From: Polyrhizophydium stewartii
Taxonomy: Eukaryota; Chytridiomycota; Chytridiomycetes; Rhizophydiales
Length of the DNA: 13,287 nt
Assembly (NCBI GenBank): GCA_027604665.1
Contig: JADGIZ010000463.1
Span: 1-13,287 of the forward strand
Reading direction: 5' to 3'
Position numbers and translations under genes: made by a program. Below are positions 1 through 7,498 of this stretch, piece by piece (position 1 is the first letter of the stretch; every line of letters begins with the position of its first letter). The notes under the pieces were generated by a model. That model was not told the DNA's origin. It made no database searches and worked only from the letters and a program-made list of their open reading frames with translations.

Positions 1-337
1 CCTCCGCCCCCTCCAAGCCAGCCTGTGAGCCTGCCCGCGGGCGCCGCACGCGCACCCCACCGCCAGGCCACGTGCGCCGGATCCACCCGCCACTCACCGT
101 CGCTGCGTCACCACGCGCCGCCGCTGCGGCCGTGCTTGCTGGGAGCGCCGACGCTGTGCGGCAGTCAAGCCCGCCGGCCGTCGGGGCAGCCGGCTGTGCC
201 TCGCGCACCGGCACCGCCGCGGCCGCCGGCCGCAGCCCGACCACACCGGACAGGGTCCCCGTCCACTGCGTCGCAGACACGGCGTCCGCCGCCGCTCTGG
301 TGCTGCCTGCGGCCCCGCCCGCCGCCGCGCGGCGCAT
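1..337 (-). CDS. Possible 5' end of a minus-strand gene leaving the window (hypothetical, partial)
   Basis: A minus-strand frame opens at an ATG at 337-335 with A at -3 and stays open to the window edge. It is Ala/Arg-rich with almost no acidic residues at its start, as in some mitochondrial presequences or disordered N-termini. A near-ideal donor (GTGAGT) begins at 97, and an acceptor (CTCACAG) ends at 23. The implied 75-bp intron has the typical size for this window and keeps the frame, giving exons 337-98 and 22-<1. Against it: no clear CTGAC-type branch site, no recognisable domain, and the opposite strand is also open and Ala-rich here, as often happens at this base composition. If real, it is divergent from the downstream kinase gene. 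No function is proposed. Confidence 0.25.
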   Translation of the reverse strand, partial: MRRAAAGGAAGSTRAAADAVSATQWTGTLSGVVGLRPAAAAVPVREAQPAAPTAGGLDCRTASALPASTAAAAARGDAATVSGGWIRRTWPGGGVRVRRPRAGSQAGLEGAE

Positions 338-1321
338 GGTCGCGCTGGCCGGTGGCTGGACCTTGCGGCGCGCGTCTTGTGTGCAGGCCCAGAGTGTATC
401 TGGCGGGTACATGCCTGGAGCGGCGCTCGTCTCCTGCTCCGTCGCGCCGCGCCGAGCAGCTTCCGGGCCGCTGGGGCCAAAGGCCACGTTGCCAGATGGG
501 CGTGTTTGGTCATCGTGACACGCCCTCCAAGGCTCGGCCTGGCCGCGCTTGGTCGCACGATCGGGCTTGAGGCCTGCCCGGCCCGGCTCCAGCGTGGCAG
601 GCGAGCAAGGCCAGCAGCGGTCGACCTCTGCTTGAGCTTGCCTCGTTTGCTTGCGCGGCTGAGGCACAGACACCATGCCGGCGCTGCGTCCTTGATCGGG
701 CGGCCCGACATCAACGGGCATCGGACTTCGCTCGCACGGCCCAGTACCACGGGTCCACGACGCAAAGCCTGGCGCTCGCCAACTCTCGGCGTCCTGTTGC
801 GAGTTGTGCTCTTGCTGCGGATGCAGAGGCGGCATGCTGCGTTGCGCTGTCTGGAGAGGCTCCGACCCAGCCGCCTGGGTCGGACCAGTGCTGCTTTGCC
901 GGTTTCAAGAAATCGGATGGCCTGAACTCGCATGACAGGATCTCCTGCCAGAGATGACCGTCAGCGGACGGGCAGAGGGCGCAGGACGAAGCGAGCCGTG
1001 GCAGGCCCCACCGGTGTGCGTCGGCTGCAGGTGTCGCGCGCCATGACGCACAAGCACGGCGATGGGCCGCTGCGTCAGCGCAATGCAATCAGACGGTGGT
1101 CGTCACCCTCGCATGCCGCCCGACGCCGAGTTGAGTCGAGGGCGTGCGGCGGCCATCCTCCGAAGCAGACACGGAAGGGCGGCCGCGTGCGCGGTCGCGT
1201 GGGGGCTGGCACGAGGGCCTGCTGGCTGATGATGGCCATCGATGGGCGGCCGATGGCCGCGATGGCGATGGCCGCCGATGGCTCCCACCGTGCTTGCCAA
1301 GACTCCCGTCAACGCAACACG
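338..1321. promoter_or_regulatory. GC-rich upstream region, probable 5' regulatory region of the PFKFB gene
   Basis: About 980 bp without a supportable gene. The long open frames on both strands are Arg/Pro/Ala-rich, overlap one another, and show no domain or splice support, as expected from high GC. The stretch must contain the promoter and leader of the downstream plus-strand gene, and perhaps those of the possible divergent minus-strand gene. I see no convincing TATA box and cannot place a transcription start. Confidence 0.3.
1229..1285 (+). repeat. GATGGC-rich degenerate repeat with clustered ATGs
   Basis: A short run of degenerate GATGGC/GATGGCC units just upstream of the proposed start of the PFKFB gene. 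It contains seven ATGs within about 50 nt. Those at 1229, 1232, 1253, 1262 and 1268 are in frame with the ATG at 1322; those at 1242 and 1278 are not. If the leader includes this stretch, the protein could start up to 31 residues earlier. If transcription starts after about 1280, the repeat is promoter sequence. Confidence 0.5.
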
Positions 1322-4157
1322 ATGGACCGCTTCCGCGAGCTGTGCGCTCCCGCGAGCATCCGGATGGACCGGGCCGCGGGCTCCGTGTCCAGCATCTCGT
1401 CGCTGGGCTCGGCAACCAGTGCCCGCCCGCGCAAGGGTGCGCCGCGCGCCGTCCCCGCCCTCGCCCGCTCGGATGTGTTGCTGGATGCGGCAGCCTGGCG
1501 ACGCCTGCACCGCGGCACGGCCCCTGTTCTGTGCGCTGCCGCACGCTCCCCTCCCCAACGCCTCCACGGCGCGAGCCCGCGGCGCCCGCCGTGGAGGCGG
1601 CGGGCGCGAGCGAGCGGCAGCGCATAGAGCCAGGCCCGTGCAGGCATCGCCAGTCTGCCGCGACGGGCAGTCGGGGAGCACCCTGCAGACGCAACACATC
1701 CGAGCGGCCGCCGCGGTGCCAGCGTCCTCGTTGACATGTTGCTGACGTCGTTGCCTCTCTTGGCTCGCTTCCCTCGGCCTGCGACTCTTCCGCCCGCCGC
1801 CTTGGACGCTGCGCCGTAGACCTGCTTGAGCTCAAGAACGAGATCGGCCCCAAATATGTCATCTTCATGGTGGGCCTCTCGCTCTCCGCGTTCCCTCGCC
1901 CGCATCGCCTTGGCCTCCCCAGCCGCTGACCCGCGCCGCCGCCAACGAATGGTCGTCGGCCCCCGCCGCCATCTGTCCGCACGTGCGCTCCGCACAACCG
2001 CCTCCTCCGCGCACCGCCCCGCCGCACCGGCACGTGAATGCTGCGCCGCCGGCCCGGTGACCCCATCGCACGCCTTCCCAGGTCGGCCTGCCTGCACGCG
2101 GAAAATCATGTGAGCCCCACGGCGATGCCTGGCAACGTCCGGCCCCGCCCCGCTGACCCCGCCCCGCCTCGCTCCGCTGCGCAGATATCTGCAAGAAGCT
2201 GTGCAGGTACCTGTCCTGGTGCGGCTTCAAGACCAAGGTCTTCAACGTCGGCAACCGCCGGCGTGTCATGACCACGCAAGGTGCGCTTCGAGCCGTGCCG
2301 CGAGCTGCTCCGGGAACCTCCACTGACCTGCGTTCCCGGGATCTTCACGCAGACCACGCCGCAGACGAATCGCAGCCTGGGATATGCCCGAACGACCCGC
2401 TCGCGCCGCTGCCCTCGGCTGCCTCGTCGCCCGACAAAGAGTCGCATCCCAACATCAACGAGTTCAGGAACAAGAAGCTCGACGCCATCAGCGAGACGGC
2501 GTCCAGCCCCGTCGGCGCGGCTCATCCCAACATCGGCATCTTGCCCCTTCGTACCGCACCACAGGCGGGCCTCGCGTCGCCCGTTGTCCACCCTGCCCAG
2601 GGAACCACCCTCCACGACGCCAACTTCTTTGATGCCGCAAACGCAGATGCCAAGGCCATCCGCGAGCGTCTTGCGCTCGACACCCTCGAGGAGCTCGTCA
2701 CCTGGCTCAAGCGCGGCGGAAAGGTCGCCATCCACGACGCAACCAACTCGACCGTCGAGCGCCGCCGCAGCCTGCTCGAGCGCATTGAGCGCGAGCCTGG
2801 CATCCAGGCTTTCTTCATTGGTGGGCAGCTCCCTCGCCTGATGTATGCCCTTGAATGCACTACTGATTCGAAATTGCGACGCAGAGAGTATCTGTCCGGA
2901 CCCGGATGTCCTGGAAAAGAACATCCAGATGAAGCTCAACGGTCCAGACTACAAGTTCATGGACCCGGACGATGCCATCCGCGACTTCAAGGCCCGCATC
3001 GCCAACTACGAAAAGGTATACCAGACCATCAGCGAGGAAGAGGAAAATCGAGGCGTTAGGTGCGGCATCTCTTGCTGCCGCATATGGTGGCGCGTACAAG
3101 TGCTGATCATTGGCTGTCCGTTGCTCTGCGCAGCTACATCAAGATCATCAATGTGGGCAAGAAGATCATAGCACACGCGATTCACGGCTATCTGCCAAGT
3201 CAGTGTGTCTTTTACCTGATGCAGATGCACATCAAGCAGCGCACCATCTGGCTCACGCGGCACGGCGAGTCCGAGTTCAACGTGGCCAACCGCATCGGCG
3301 GCGATCCCCCGCTCACACCTCTCGGTGCGCGCTACACGGCTGCCCTCGCCGCCTTCATGAAGCGCCTCAAGCCCTCGCGCGCACAGGCTGCCCAAGAGGC
3401 ACTCGAGGCTGCCATGGCCTCGGCGCACCTGCACGACTCCAATGACGCCATCGACGGCGCCAAGTCGGCCGGAACAAACTCGCCCACACCGTCGTCGGCT
3501 ACAGGACCCGTGTTTGGCCCGCAGCCCGAGCCCCAGGACGGCGTTGTCGAGCTGCCGGCCGGCTCAAAAGCAATGGTCGACGTCGCATCGCCGCTGACCA
3601 TCTACACGTCGACGCTGCGGCGGACGATGGAGATTACCGACTACTTTGACTCGGACGAGTACGACGTCAACAACGTGCGCTTCCTGAACGAGATCTACGC
3701 CGGCGCCTTTGAGGGCATGACCTTTGAGGAGGTGCAGCGCGACCACGCGGACGAGTATGCGTCGCGGCAACGAAACAAGCTGCTCTACAGATACCCGGGT
3801 CCCGGCGGCGAGTCGTACATTGACGTGATTGAGCGCCTGCGGCCCGTCATCATTGAGCTCGAGCGCATGCAGTCGGACGTGCTTGTTGTCACGCACCGCG
3901 TCGTCATGCGCACGCTTATCGCCTACTTCTTGGGTATCCCGCTCACCGAGATGCCCACGCTCAACGTGCCGCTGCACACACTGTACTGCCTGCGTCCGCA
4001 GCCGTACGGGGCAGATCTCTCGCGCTGTGGGTCGCGTGCATGACAGCGCGCATGCTCCGAGTATGGCTGCTGACGCTCTTTCCCCCGGTTCTCTTGTCTC
4101 ACAGATACATATAACCCGGACATGGACGAGTTCGAGTACACTGGCGAGGGCCTGTGA
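1322..4157 (+). CDS. PFKFB: 6-phosphofructo-2-kinase / fructose-2,6-bisphosphatase, eight exons
   Basis: Bifunctional cytosolic enzyme that makes and degrades fructose-2,6-bisphosphate, the allosteric regulator of glycolysis versus gluconeogenesis. Exons: 1322-1436, 1820-1869, 2082-2109, 2185-2280, 2353-2820, 2885-3059, 3134-4026, 4105-4157. All phases match, giving 1878 nt and 625 residues. The kinase half has P-loop GLPARGK (57-63), NFFD near 187, a DATNST motif and the ANYEKVY region. The phosphatase half has RHGE with catalytic His354, the general-acid Glu497 in NEIYAG, and His565 in THRVVMRT, so both activities look intact (yeast PFK26 lost the phosphatase His). Two insertions are unusual: about 85 residues at 97-183 and about 75 at 390-463. 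The ATG at 1322 has A at -3 and G at +4; exon 1 and the start are the least certain parts, since in-frame upstream ATGs exist from 1229. The acceptor at 2352 could instead be 2364, also in frame. Confidence 0.92.
1466..1706. repeat. Long imperfect inverted repeat (hairpin) inside PFKFB intron 1
   Basis: Left arm 1466-1571 and right arm 1587-1706 form an interrupted palindrome with a 15-nt centre. Paired blocks are 1466-1481 with 1691-1706 (16/16), 1495-1510 with 1638-1653 (15/16), 1532-1542 with 1614-1624 (11/11), and 1559-1571 with 1587-1599 (13/13). Unmatched stretches separate the blocks. The whole structure lies within the proposed intron 1437-1819. It could be a MITE-like insertion, an intron secondary structure that brings the splice sites together, or a decayed inverted duplication. 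No clear target-site duplication is visible and no other copy was noticed in the window. Confidence 0.85.
2082..2109 (+). other. PFKFB: 28-nt micro-exon encoding the kinase P-loop
   Basis: Between an acceptor ending at 2081 (TTCCCAG) and a donor at 2110 (GTGAGC) lie 28 nt encoding VGLPARGKS plus the first base of a Tyr codon. The preceding exon ends with VIFM at 1869 before a GTGGGC donor; the following exon starts at 2185 and completes YICKKL. Without this exon the enzyme would lack its ATP-binding Walker A motif. The alignment with the invariant family motif leaves little doubt. Confidence 0.85.
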
Positions 4158-4520
4158 CCGCCAGTGTTTTCTGCTTTTCACATTTTTTCTTGCTTTGCTT
4201 TCCGACATACACACAATCGCAGCGCCTTTCAACCTTTTCCAGTCTCTCAGGCTTTCCGTCCTGACTCTGATTCCATGCATTCTCGATTCATGGGGCTCAA
4301 GCCGCCCTCGCTCGTCGACCATCCCGTGGTGTTTTGGAGCCGTGCAAGTAATTCGGAATTCCATAAACAGACGTGCTTCAGCGTCAAGTAATACACATTC
4401 ATTCACTTCATGCCACCGCCATCTCAATCCAGCGCCAGCAGATGATGCTCACGATAGGAGCGTCGGGCTTCTACTCTCCCCACTTGCCCACATCACAAAC
4501 CAGCGGGCTGATATCCTCGC
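4158..4520. other. Convergent 3' intergenic region
   Basis: The region lies between the PFKFB stop and the stop of the minus-strand His/Gln-rich gene. It is poorer in GC than the flanking genes, and its first 50 nt are T-rich. It should hold both 3' UTRs. I see no canonical AATAAA in either orientation and no supportable gene. Open frames here are short or antisense to the flanking coding sequence. Confidence 0.5.
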
Positions 4521-5753
4521 TCACTTTTGATGCTGCCGCCTTTGGGCGTGCAGCAAGCGCAGCTGCTCATTGATGCCACGGTATCGCTCTTCGACAGCCT
4601 GGTCCTCGAGCGTCGCCGGCTGCTCGGCCAAGTGCGGCGACGGCTGCGGCGCGAGCGTCTGTCCGTATGCTTGCGCTTGCGCATGTCCGTATTCTGAGCG
4701 CAGCAGCCGCACAGCGACGCCCGCGTCGCTCGCACCGGCCGCGTCTCCGTGGTACATGTTGCCCGAAAGCGCATGATCGAGGTGATGCGCTACTTGAGCG
4801 TGGATGGCAGATCGCGCTTGGATGCAGTGCTGGTGCAGCTCGTACAGCTGCCGGTTAAACTCGGCGTAGACTTGCTCGGCCGACGGCTCCGCAGGGACGT
4901 GCGCTGGTGCCTGGCGGTGGTGGTCCTGCCGCGAATGCGAGTATGGATGGTGGTGCTCGTGGTGATGGCTGTGAGAGTGATGGTCGTGGTGGTGGGGGTG
5001 GCCATGATGTTGGGGGTGGTCTCTATGCGAAGGCCCCGCGATGGAGCCGGTGAAATCCTGCTGAGAGAGTGATGCATCGGACCGTGTCGAGATCCATATT
5101 CGTCCGAGCGCGGGTTGCTGCATCTGCGGCGGCTGCATCTGCGGCGGCTGCATCTGCGGCGGCTGCAAGTGCTGCTGCTGGCGGATCTGGCTGTCGTGCC
5201 AGGGTCCTGCGATGCCGAGTCCCGCAAGCCCGCCGTCCGGAGCAGCAGGCCCAACGGCGCTGTGGACCACAGCAGCATCGTAGAAGCCCATGGCCGGCCC
5301 ACCAACGGCCGGGTCCATGCGGATGCGCTTGAAGCCCTCTCGCACGCCGCGCAGCTCGTCCGGCGACGGCTCTCGGGCGACATGGTGCGGCCACGGCTGG
5401 CCGGCCGACGCGCCAGCGGCGCTGCTCCCTGTGCTGTGCGCATCCGACGGGTCGGGGCTGCCCGCAGCGCCATTGGAAAGCAGCCATCCGCCCGGGCCGC
5501 TTCCCGCACTGCCGCTGGGGGACGCGGCGTCGTCGCCATGCCCACGCTTGCGGGACAGCCGGGCCTGGTGTTGGACGAAATGCTGTTGCGGGTGCTGGAA
5601 CGGCGAGTACTGCAGGGGCAGCTGGTGCGCTTGCGCGTTCGCGTGGCTCGGGCGGCCAGGCAAGTGCTGCGGCGCCTGTGCCTGCGCCTGCAGGCCCTGG
5701 TGCTGCCGACCGTCGGGCACGCTAGGCCAGCCATGCTGCCCGTGTCCGGCCAT
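4521..5753 (-). CDS. Unrecognised His/Gln-rich low-complexity protein (410 aa)
   Basis: A single uninterrupted minus-strand frame from ATG 5753-5751 to TGA 4523-4521. I do not recognise a family. Order: Gln/His/Pro-rich N-terminus; a basic SRKRG patch near 68 that could be a nuclear signal; a conserved-looking charged segment PSPDELRGVREGFKRIRM at about 129-146; a PPQM repeat near 200; a His-rich tract at about 243-280 with 20 His in 38 residues; a predicted helix with NRQLYELHQ near 300; and a short C-terminal helical motif with YRGINEQLRLLHAQRR. The mix of low complexity with two short structured segments suggests a nuclear or regulatory scaffold, but this is inference. The frame extends 39 nt further upstream without an ATG. 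The ATG is only 35 nt from the KAE1 stop on the same strand. Confidence 0.72.
   Translation of the reverse strand: MAGHGQHGWPSVPDGRQHQGLQAQAQAPQHLPGRPSHANAQAHQLPLQYSPFQHPQQHFVQHQARLSRKRGHGDDAASPSGSAGSGPGGWLLSNGAAGSPDPSDAHSTGSSAAGASAGQPWPHHVAREPSPDELRGVREGFKRIRMDPAVGGPAMGFYDAAVVHSAVGPAAPDGGLAGLGIAGPWHDSQIRQQQHLQPPQMQPPQMQPPQMQQPALGRIWISTRSDASLSQQDFTGSIAGPSHRDHPQHHGHPHHHDHHSHSHHHEHHHPYSHSRQDHHRQAPAHVPAEPSAEQVYAEFNRQLYELHQHCIQARSAIHAQVAHHLDHALSGNMYHGDAAGASDAGVAVRLLRSEYGHAQAQAYGQTLAPQPSPHLAEQPATLEDQAVEERYRGINEQLRLLHAQRRQHQK
4914..5027 (-). repeat. Coding His-rich tract (CAY-rich low complexity)
   Basis: On the minus strand, CAC/CAT codons dominate, interspersed with Asp, Gly, Ser and Pro codons. 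The tract encodes 20 His in 38 residues. The mixed CAC and CAT codons argue for selection on the protein or an old expansion rather than a fresh trinucleotide slip. Such tracts often bind Zn, Ni or Cu or target nuclear speckles; which applies here is unknown. Confidence 0.8.
5118..5162. repeat. 15-bp tandem repeat, three perfect copies
   Basis: Three identical 15-nt units (CTGCATCTGCGGCGG on the plus strand) run from 5118 to 5162, followed by a diverged partial unit. On the minus strand they encode a PPQMQ-type repeat within the His/Gln-rich protein. Fifteen is a multiple of three, so copy-number change would not break the frame. Confidence 0.9.
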
Positions 5754-5788
5754 TCGGGCAGGGAGCGGAAAATCATGTGCAATCGACT

Positions 5789-7180
5789 TCACTCGCGCCA
5801 GGCAACATACACGTCGTCGGTGCGGTAGCGCTGCGTGCAGTTTGTGTTCTCGAGCTCCGTAACGATGCCCGTCGCATACATGAGTGCGCCGGCCTGCGCA
5901 ATCATCAGCCCGTTGTCGATGCAGAACCGCTCGTCCGTCGCAAACAGGCGGCCGCCGCGGTCCTTGACCATGCTCTCCATCATCTCCTGCAGCCGCACAT
6001 TGGCTGGGAAGCCCGCATCAGCACTTGGACGTGCCTGCATGCTTCCAGGTGAAATACTCACAGCCCACGCCGCCGACAATCAGCACCTCGCTCGATCCCA
6101 CGTGCGCCATCGCGCGCTCCGTGATCTCGACAAGCATCGCAAAGAGCGTCTCCTGCAGCGAGTAACACAGGTCATCGACAGTCACCAGCCCCTTCTTGAG
6201 CTTGTCTTCGGCCACGCTCTCAATGAACGTCAAGATGCCTGAGAACGACACATCCATGCCCTTGACGCCATACGGCAGCTCGACAAACGTCTTGCCCCTG
6301 CACGACACTGATCAGCGTGCGGCGGCCCATCTCTTGCCCTGCGGGCGATAATGCGCATCGTCCTCACCGCTTCGCGCATTGCTCAACATTGTATCCAGGT
6401 GCCGGGTCGTTGGGCAGGCCGACGATCCGCGCAAACCGGTCGAGGCAGTTGCCGACAGCGATATCGATCGCCTCTCCAAAAATTCGGTACCTGTCCGTCC
6501 GCGTGCGCTGTAGTTCAGCACGATACACATCTGCAGCCATCCGAAGCCGGTTGAGAGATGAGTCCCACCTCTTCTCCGAGTACGCAATCACCTGCGTGTT
6601 GCCGCCGCTGACATAGAGCACAATCGGGTTCTGTGCGCCAGTGATCATGCGGCCCATCTCGATATGCCCGATGGCGTGGTTGACGCCAACGAGCGGCTTC
6701 TTCCAAATAAGCGACAGCGTGCGCGCAACAAGCGCGACCGAGATGAGCGGCGCCGCCATGCCGGGGCCTTTTGTGAAGCAGATGCAGTCGATCTGGCTCG
6801 GCTTGATCTTGGCCACGGCTAGCGCCTCCTTGACCAGCGCGAGCACGTGCTGGCGGTGGTGCACGGCCGTGTCCTTGGGCAGGAAGCCCTGCCCCGGCGG
6901 CGTGATGTACGTCCGCCGCACATTGGCCAGCACGACGGCCTCGCCGCTCGCCGTGTGCTCGAGGATGCCGATGCCGATTTTGTTGGCCGAGCCCTCTGTC
7001 AAGGATGTGTCCGGGTGCGTGCCCCTGTCAGCGCCGCGTGCAAGGGACGCTGCACACAGGCTCGTGCGGCGGCATGCGAGGCCAGGCCGGCGCTGGTGCT
7101 GCTACCGCCGCCGCCGCACGCCGTGGGGGCGTCACCCCCCACTCCCGTGGCGCGGACCGACCAAAGCCAATTGCGATCAT
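5789..7180 (-). CDS. KAE1: Kae1/OSGEP, KEOPS-complex tRNA N6-threonylcarbamoyltransferase subunit, five exons
   Basis: Catalytic subunit of KEOPS/EKC. It transfers threonylcarbamoyl from TC-AMP to A37 of ANN-decoding tRNAs (t6A) in cytosol and nucleus. Exons on the minus strand: 7180-7162, 6995-6569, 6490-6368, 6297-6062, 6003-5789; total 1020 nt, 339 residues, close to human OSGEP (335). Introns are 166, 78, 70 and 58 bp. Motifs: [14 protein letters not shown] at the N-terminus, [11 protein letters not shown], metal-binding His113 and His117 in [92 protein letters not shown], and the C-terminus WRE. The 19-nt first coding exon was chosen because it restores the family's start and splices in phase. 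The acceptor at 6004 gives GVGSNVRLQ where most homologues have GVGCNVRLQ. Confidence 0.96.
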
Positions 7181-7336
7181 GTCGGCTGAATGTCGGCTCG
7201 CAAACCGCAATATCGCGCTCCAGCGCTCGACATGGCCGGCAAGCTCGGGCGTGCATATGTGCACGGGCAATCGGCGCAAACCAGAGAGCCGCCTGAGACA
7301 TAAAGAAAAAGAGGAGACGCTCGAGTCGCTTGCTGC

Positions 7337-7342
7337 TTTATT
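7337..7342 (-). terminator. Polyadenylation signal AATAAA for the receptor gene
   Basis: A canonical AATAAA on the minus strand, about 157 nt downstream of the receptor stop codon and inside the intergenic gap. It is the only good hexamer I noticed there. The position and orientation suit 3'-end formation of the receptor transcript before the KAE1 promoter. Confidence 0.6.
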
Positions 7343-7357
7343 GGGCCTGCGCGAGCG

Positions 7358-7379
7358 CTCGTGCGCTTGAACGCACGAG
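7358..7379. repeat. Perfect 8-bp stem-loop in the receptor 3' UTR
   Basis: CTCGTGCG (7358-7365) pairs with CGCACGAG (7372-7379) around a 6-nt loop. On the minus strand it lies 15 nt upstream of the AATAAA, so it would be present in the mature receptor mRNA just before the cleavage site. It may be structural or a protein-binding site; function is unknown. Confidence 0.55.
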
Positions 7380-7498
7380 AACGAACAGGAAACCCCGGTA
7401 AGCCAAAAAGTGGAGGGACGAGCGCCCAAAGGGAAATAGGCACTTTCGCGGACAAGACAGTAATCACGAGAAAAGAAGAGAGCCGGTGGACGGGGACA

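Larger units (their letters stand above)
7181..7498. other. Intergenic region: KAE1 upstream sequence and receptor 3' UTR
   Basis: This 318-bp stretch separates two minus-strand genes, the receptor (stop at 7499) and KAE1 (ATG at 7180). It contains the receptor's presumed 3' UTR with a stem-loop and an AATAAA, then the KAE1 promoter and leader. No gene is supportable inside it. Confidence 0.6.

Noticed and set aside
94..933. Long minus-strand open frame of 279 codons
   Set aside because: Very Arg-rich, no domain, overlaps equally open frames on the other strand. Typical of stop-poor GC-rich DNA.
932..1627. Plus-strand frame read as one continuous gene
   Set aside because: Only 1322-1436 reads like protein and splices in phase into the kinase. 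The rest enters the palindromic intron.
2268..3059. Starting the kinase at ATG 2268
   Set aside because: The P-loop and the KTKVFNVGNRRR motif lie upstream and join in phase, so the ATG is internal.
3564..4427. Minus-strand 287-codon frame
   Set aside because: Antisense to the well-supported phosphatase exon and convergent 3' region; no domain.
5115..5862. Plus-strand frames over the His/Gln-rich gene
   Set aside because: Antisense Arg/Ala/Cys-rich shadows of the minus-strand coding sequence and its repeat.
6364..7002. KAE1 starting at a TTG near 7002
   Set aside because: Eukaryotic gene; the TTG is part of an acceptor (TTGACAG), and a spliced 19-nt exon gives the family start [14 protein letters not shown].
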